Assembly: GCA_947579665.1 (NCBI GenBank)
Contig: OX388351.1
Location: forward strand, 248,001 to 312,000
Length of the DNA: 64,000 nucleotides
Reading direction: 5' to 3'
Source: Sympetrum striolatum
Lineage: Eukaryota > Arthropoda > Insecta > Odonata > Libellulidae
A model generated the notes under the pieces. It had not been told where the DNA came from. It ran no database searches and saw only the letters and a program-made list of their open reading frames with translations. Within the stretch, counting starts at the first letter, position 1; every line of letters starts with the position of its first letter. Positions 58,490 to 64,000 of this stretch are shown piece by piece. Both the position numbers and the translations under genes were made by a program.

Positions 58490-58795
58490 CTATTATCGAA
58501 TGCGGGCCAATCATCGTGGACTAATCTTTCTGGATCCGGCCGAGATGTCAGATGCCACTGTCGAGTAATCACTCTTGGAGGAGTTAATTGGGAAACTAAT
58601 ACAAACTAAATCTCCCGGTGGTGTCCCTGTATTAGGGCCCATTGCAAACCCGTAATCCCATCATCTCATCGGGCTGAATCCGAAGCGGGGGCAATACGGC
58701 TACGTTTGCACGACCGATTTCATCTTGAGATCTTCATAGCTGCGTTGATCCTTGCATCGTCCCCGAACGCTGTATCATCTACTGATAGCGGCAAC
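58490..58795. promoter_or_regulatory. GC-rich, low-repeat block, candidate conserved non-coding element
   Basis: About 300 bp of near-50% GC without long open frames, tandem repeats or mobile-element ends, in strong contrast to both flanks. This composition without coding capacity fits a cis-regulatory element. Confidence 0.3.
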
Positions 58796-60999
58796 TCACT
58801 TGGATGGACTTCCAAGTTTTGATATCATAGTATTTAATTCAACCCTACTTTCATTTGCTAACACATGACAAAAATGTAATACCCCAGTCATTCTATGACC
58901 CTCAATATCTCCAATGAAAGAACTTTCCTTTAATTCCTGATTACTTTCTCCTTTCAGTGGATTATTTAATATCTTTTCCCTTAGATTCTTCATTTCGTCT
59001 TTCCTTCAAATCTTCTTTTCAATCACTTTCGGTAGTAACACATCCCTTCATAATAATTTATTCTCTCATAAATTTCCCTTCCGTTTTGTTAAGATAATAA
59101 CAAGCATTTCCAACATCTCCCATTTTGTTTTCAAGACCAGTATCTAGGTAGAGAATGAACAAGTACAAAAATTCCGGAGCATTTATCATGTAGCGGAAGT
59201 ATATTTATCGTATTTAATATTTCATTCAAAGGGAATTGAAGGTTTCATTCAAGTTTTGTCAATTCTTTGAGACCGTCATTCCGAAAAAAATATGAAATAC
59301 TTGTAAGTATTTCTATTGGCATCGGAAACCGTCATAAGTTTACACAAAACTCAGAGAACAGACTGCAGACTTTTTATTTTGCACAGTTAAATTACAAACA
59401 ATTCCTCTAGAAGTCAACGCTCGAACGATGCACACGGAGAGTGAATTATCAAACAAAACCATTACAGTAATTTCTGGACAGATCTCTACTTTAGAATAGG
59501 CTACTGATGTTGAAGTATTAGATGAAAATTTTCGTTCTTAAATATTGAATATTGCTATAGTTAAGGTCGAGAAATTCCCAGTCGTGAATTATAAATTACC
59601 GTAAATAATTATATTTATGAGAAGCTCTCCTAAATTTTGAAATTTTAATCCGAAAAAGAGATAAATATCGCAAAGAATAGTTCCACAGTGGCAGAGGTGA
59701 TTTCAAAAAGACATCAATTCTGTTTTAATACGGACAAATAGTTTGTACAACTAACAATTGGAAAGCAACATTTTCACATATAAGTTGTATTGTATATTTT
59801 GCATAGCATATTAATGTTCGAAAAATTACTATTTTCTATCTACTATTAGATTAATTAACTCTCTAGATTCATTTACTTATCATTTTATATGCATGAAAGA
59901 AGGAATGGCTGGTATCAGCCCTCCCTAAAGATACCTAAAATAAATAAATTATCATAGTGGCGTAGATTCTTCTAATGCCTTCCATAAATTCGCATAACTT
60001 CTTCAAAGACGCAATCTTCGTCAACACTTTGACAGCAAACAGAGGTTCGCATTAAACTGGAGCAATTACTCGAATGAGTCGAAGCTTTCACTGAATCGCT
60101 CCTTTAACAGCTCAATCGGGTCATAAATTACAAACCCCAGAAGAGCGCACATTAAAATGTTTCACTAAGGGTTCAGAGCGGGTATCAAAGCATGGAGCTG
60201 TTATGACTTTTTTATGTACTGAGGTCGTTATGGATTCAGAATGATAATGAACGGCGCCTGACGAATCGCTGCAGAAATAATGAGTGGGATTTATGAAAGA
60301 TATATTTCAGCATAACGGTTAATGGAGGATTATCTGCAAGCGCATCTCGTAAACTATGCGGATGGCAATTTCCACCAATTAATGACACTTCTTCCGGAAG
60401 TTTACTCATATTTCTCCATTACTGGGAATTACCGCCGTTTCCAAAATTTTAGAGAAACAAATAGCGGTTATTTTATGAAACTTTACTTTGCTTACGAGAC
60501 GTTCGCTTTGCCTATCACCGAAATCAGATGAACCAGTATGCCTCTAAGTTAACTGAATTCTATGCTTGTTATAATATAATGGACTCTTAAGAATTAAATT
60601 TATTTTAGCTTTAGACAATGTGTAAGGCTAGTTCGATGAAAATCAGCTCATACCTTCGTACTATTATAAATTGAAGAAAAAAGTGCATCCTTGTAATTGA
60701 ATTGAATTGCAAATTATAATAAAATATAACCCCTAAAATTAAATAACTATTTTACCGAAAATGACAACTTCTTCAATGGAACTCCCACTAGAAATCCTTA
60801 TTAACAGATAAAACGCAATTTACTACACAGATTCCGACTAGACTTTTTAACATTCAATGAAAGAAATATTTTGTTAGGATTCGTCAATATATCGTGTAAT
60901 TATTAAATTTAATTGCTTCAAAGATACATTTAGTTGGAAATCTATAATCTGACGTATTTGTAACCTTGACCAAAATGCCTTTTAAATAAAAAAGAAAAA
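58796..60999. other. No gene recognised
   Basis: AT-rich. A small stem-loop GGCTGGTATCAGCC followed by AATAAATAAA near 59908-59948 may be the tail of a retroelement. The plus frame 60322-60531 has no recognisable features. Confidence 0.4.
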
Positions 61000-61610
61000 C
61001 GATATCTTGGAAAACGTTTTCATGTCTTGGTCGGTACAATTTAGAATTTTTTATCCCCATCCAAATAATAATTTTATAGGCACGCGCCCAAAATCCAAAT
61101 TGCTCGGATTTATTAAATCAATTATTTTCGATTATGCATCTCCTACGTTCTTAATTATGTCACCTTAATCATTGATACCGCTATCCAATTCCTTTCTGAT
61201 ATATTATTTTCCCCTTCATATCAATGCTATGTATTACATGAACTTATATTTTTGTTTATTTTTTATGTCAAATCCTCTCTCCATAAATATTTTCTATTGT
61301 AGATATTTTTCATGTGCGAAATATGTCATAATAACATTTAGTAGCATATTTGTTTTCCTTCTTCGTTATTTAGTTTCTATTACGAACGTTTGTATATTTA
61401 GTGTATATTGGATTGTAAGTACCTTTAGTATTTTAATTCTATATTTATCTCATTTATATTTTTAAAGAACTACAACTTATTATAATTGTCATATTGCCTT
61501 CGTAAAGGGTTAAATGTAAGATGGAACAGGGAAAACTTGATTTTTCTGATTGAGCGAGATTGAGACCTTTTAGTCTCGCCCATATAAAGACGATTTATTA
61601 TTATTATTAC
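61000..61610 (+). mobile_element. LINE 3' UTR fragment with (ATT)n tail
   Basis: A T-rich, UTR-like stretch ends in GAGACCTTTTAGTCTCGCCC, ATATAAAGACGATTT and ATTATTATTATTA (61594-61606). This matches the 3' end of the LINE at 23.3 kb (stem-loop, CTCGCCC, ATAAAG, ATT array). The hydrophobic frame at 61172-61465 is a translation of the T-rich UTR and not a protein. The left limit is uncertain. Confidence 0.6.
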
Positions 61611-61979
61611 AAGAAGAAAAGACTTGAAAGAATGCACTGAAAGTGATAACAATTTTTAGAATTTTAATATGGTCGATGGATCTTAAATTTTTCCAAAATG
61701 TCCTTTCACTACCGCCTATAATAGTTATGACGCAAATGGTTGAAATACAATCGAAGGAAATGCAAATGTGTTGAACTTGTTTTCATGGCAATTACGTCTC
61801 ATCACAGTCGCTAAGACAGTGAAAAATCGACACCGTCTGGAGTGTAACCGCACGGCAAATATTTCCTCAGTGCGAAAGCACAAACTGTGTGAAATTGAGT
61901 TTGATTTATGGTTTTGCCACTGTAAATGTCAAAAATTGGCGGAAGTGTTCTCGTCTTTAGCGAGACAAACGTGATACGC

Positions 61980-62056
61980 TACGTCACGTAAGTTTTCGCT
62001 TGACGTCAGAAACTATGTGACGTTCCCTCTGTTCGAGTGATTCCGGCGTATAAAAG
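61980..62056 (+). promoter_or_regulatory. Candidate core promoter: CRE cluster and TATA box
   Basis: TACGTCAC (61980), a perfect palindromic CRE TGACGTCA (62001-62008) and TGACGT (62018-62023) lie just upstream of TATAAAAG (62049-62056). CREB/ATF sites spaced within about 40 bp ahead of a TATA box are a plausible regulated promoter reading to the right. No initiator sits at the ideal distance (a TCAGTT at 62110 is too far), and no coding exon was recognised downstream. Confidence 0.4.
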
Positions 62057-63003
62057 TGATTTTCTGAAGCACACGAAGTGCCAATAAATGCATTACCTAT
62101 AGGCTTGCCTCAGTTATATCAACAGGTGTTCGTGACAATCATTGAGACTCACTTGGAGCACTTTGAATTTTCCAACTGTGGATTGTGCTCGCATTTATAT
62201 ATATTGTGAGCCCAAACATAAAAGGTCATTGATAACGAGAAGGGATGGATAAACGGCGAAGGCAGATAAAAAAATCACTTTCGGGAACAGTAATATAAAT
62301 AAATAAATAAACGATGATTACTAGGTTAGAACAACCATATTCATTTCAGTCAGTTTATAAATATAGATTAGGAATGTCAAAATCTCGACCTATTGGTCGC
62401 ACGCAGGTCTTACACCATTTCCTTGCGGCCCAATATCAAACCAAATTTTTGTGCAAGTTTAATAGAGAATTCAATCACAAATTTCTGTAGTTGAAGCGGT
62501 AAAAGAAGTTTGGAGTGAAATTTCAAAATCGATTAATTTTTCGTTTTTGAATATTTTCGTAACTCTGGTGACAAAGCACTTCATTACTTTTTACGTTATG
62601 ATTTTTAAATTTATTCAACAATGGGATTCACATATTCAAATATGATTGTGGGCGCGAAACAATCAACAATTTATTTCAAAAGCCAAAGCGCTTTTTGTCT
62701 AATTTTCGTTCTGTGGAGTTTACCGATTTGGAAAGCAAGTGGCTCATATAATTTGGAAAGTAAAACACAATACTCTTTGAATATCATTTTCAAAACAAAA
62801 AAAAATAAATGTTTTGATAAATTCCTACGCGATCTACGAAGCTGTAATGTGATCCATTGGGGTTAAAACATTTTAAATATCTAATTTAGATGTAGACTAT
62901 GCAATTGAATATATTTCATAAAGTTACAATATTTCTTGATAGAAACCAAAGGTCGTTCATTCCATATTTACGACTTAGCTTTCATAAAATTATGCTTGAA
63001 TAT
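62057..63003. other. No gene recognised
   Basis: If the promoter at 62.0 kb is real, this would hold its first untranslated exon and intron. The plus frame 62621-62866 has no recognisable features. Confidence 0.35.
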
Positions 63004-63040
63004 ATTCTTTTTAAAAATCCTTTAGATTTTTAAAAAGAAT
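63004..63040. repeat. Perfect hairpin, 16-bp arms
   Basis: ATTCTTTTTAAAAATC (63004-63019) and its exact inverse (63025-63040) flank the loop CTTTA. Confidence 0.88.
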
Positions 63041-64000
63041 GTGAAATAATGGATTTCAGACCTGGAAATAATATTCGCGGAAAGAAATACTTGCGATGCT
63101 CTTTCTTCATTTAGATTGGAGCTTCGATGTTCAAGTAAATAAATTGAAGACCCAAGACTTCCACTTATTACATTCTATAGTATAAGCATATGACGACGTG
63201 ACGGAAACTTTCGTTACAACGCGTCCGTACCAATCTCGTTAATCCGCCATTTTCCCGATTCAACACAAGTTCCGCAAGCGTTTACTAAGTATCTTATTTT
63301 AAAAATAAGTCGCAAAAAGTGGAGCAGTATAAGGCAATTGGTAGTTTCACAATCCATTATTTTCCTTATTGATCTTAGAGGACGTGCTCCATATTACCTT
63401 ATAAAACATAAGAAGTGAGAACTCAGCATCGATCATAGACACTGGCAATTAGAAAACCGACGAGTCATCACAGAACGCTTCCACAAACTTATACGGTGTT
63501 ACCCTCAAGTAACAGAACCCTTGCATAAATTTAGAATATTTATAAAAAAACATATAACATATTTTTACAACAAATTCCTGCTTCCCACAATATCTTACGA
63601 GTGTAAGGATGTATAACTTGTATAGCGACTTCAATCTTTGCGAGTAATTACGGAGATTTTCAAGCTTGCAGGTGTAAAAGACCAGCTTTCTTAGATTCTA
63701 TCCTATTATGAAGGGTATAGATTAAAGTAGTAGAATTGAAATGGCAAAAATCGACATAAAAAGGGAGAAAATTGTTCCTTAGATAAGCGAAACAGGTTTG
63801 AAATTTCGTCCTAACACATAACGTTAACGAGTACCCCAAAAAGGTGGCGAAACAGTGCAAAAAATTATATAAAGCATTATTTTCGGAAATGTTTATCGAA
63901 CAACTTATTTTGAATGCCTTGGGTCCACTTTCCCTTCTTAAAACGTTTTCCTCTTTAATGAGAATCGCTTAGGAATTATGATCCGGACTCAATGAAATTA
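63041..64000. other. No gene recognised
   Basis: Non-coding. CCGCCATTTTCCCG near 63247 has a YY1/Pho-like complement, AAAATGGCGG; otherwise nothing is supported. Confidence 0.4.

Noticed and set aside
61172..61465. 97-aa very hydrophobic frame resembling a membrane protein
   Set aside because: It is a translation of the T-rich 3' UTR of a LINE that ends at 61.61 kb.
1..64000. CRISPR arrays, bacterial operons or phage genes
   Set aside because: No regularly spaced repeats, ribosome-binding sites or prokaryotic gene packing; sequence is clearly eukaryotic.

Overview
This is a gene-poor, AT-rich stretch of an arthropod nuclear genome, most likely a large-genome insect. There are no bacterial operons. 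What I see instead is short exons with GT/AG splice sites, tRNA-derived SINEs, degraded LINEs, DNA-transposon remnants with target-site duplications and long non-coding spacers. The species cannot be fixed from the sequence.

Host genes. Three exon candidates are visible. (1) 6771-7018, minus strand: a 248-bp internal exon with clean splice sites. It encodes a glycine/acid-rich cytosolic stretch followed by CPPY and one membrane helix, and I read it as the N-terminal part of an SLC9B/NHA-type Na+/H+ antiporter. (2) 43352-43409, plus strand: an apparent first coding exon (MKTFDENLDLLYRRNFVVV) behind a GC-rich leader with an initiator-like site, ending in a strong GTAAGT donor; gene unknown. (3) 53586-53616 (or an open frame to 53732), plus strand: a weaker candidate first exon (MNNSSEDNEA). 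A TATA plus CRE cluster at 61980-62056 may be another promoter.

Mobile DNA, left to right: inverted LINE 3' fragments (0.46-2.35 kb); a 3.06-kb hAT-like element with a perfect 8-bp duplication and CCG-rich ends (3.55-6.62 kb), on the 3' side of the antiporter exon; a broken copy of a multicopy arthropod protein family of unknown function (10.2-11.4 kb); a foldback element (14.5 kb); several SINEs (14.9, 20.2, 20.6, 25.8 and 27.4 kb); LINE 3' tails (16.6, 19.3, 34.2, 61.6 kb); a 5'-truncated LINE with a long reverse-transcriptase frame (20.7-23.35 kb); one end of a hAT-like element (29.6 kb); two pogo/Tigger-like elements (29.8 and 40.6 kb); a second hAT-like element, 1.95 kb, with a perfect 8-bp duplication (45.5-47.4 kb); and two members of a long-inverted-repeat family (49.4-51.5 and 54.9-55.74 kb).

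Most unusual items: a hammerhead-ribozyme-like core lying between perfect 25-bp inverted repeats (44.3 kb), suggesting a Penelope-like relic; a palindrome at 16.7 kb whose loop is an exact copy of sequence about 735 bp upstream, looking like templated repair; and the nested long-inverted-repeat family at 49-56 kb. Other regions gave no gene I could support.
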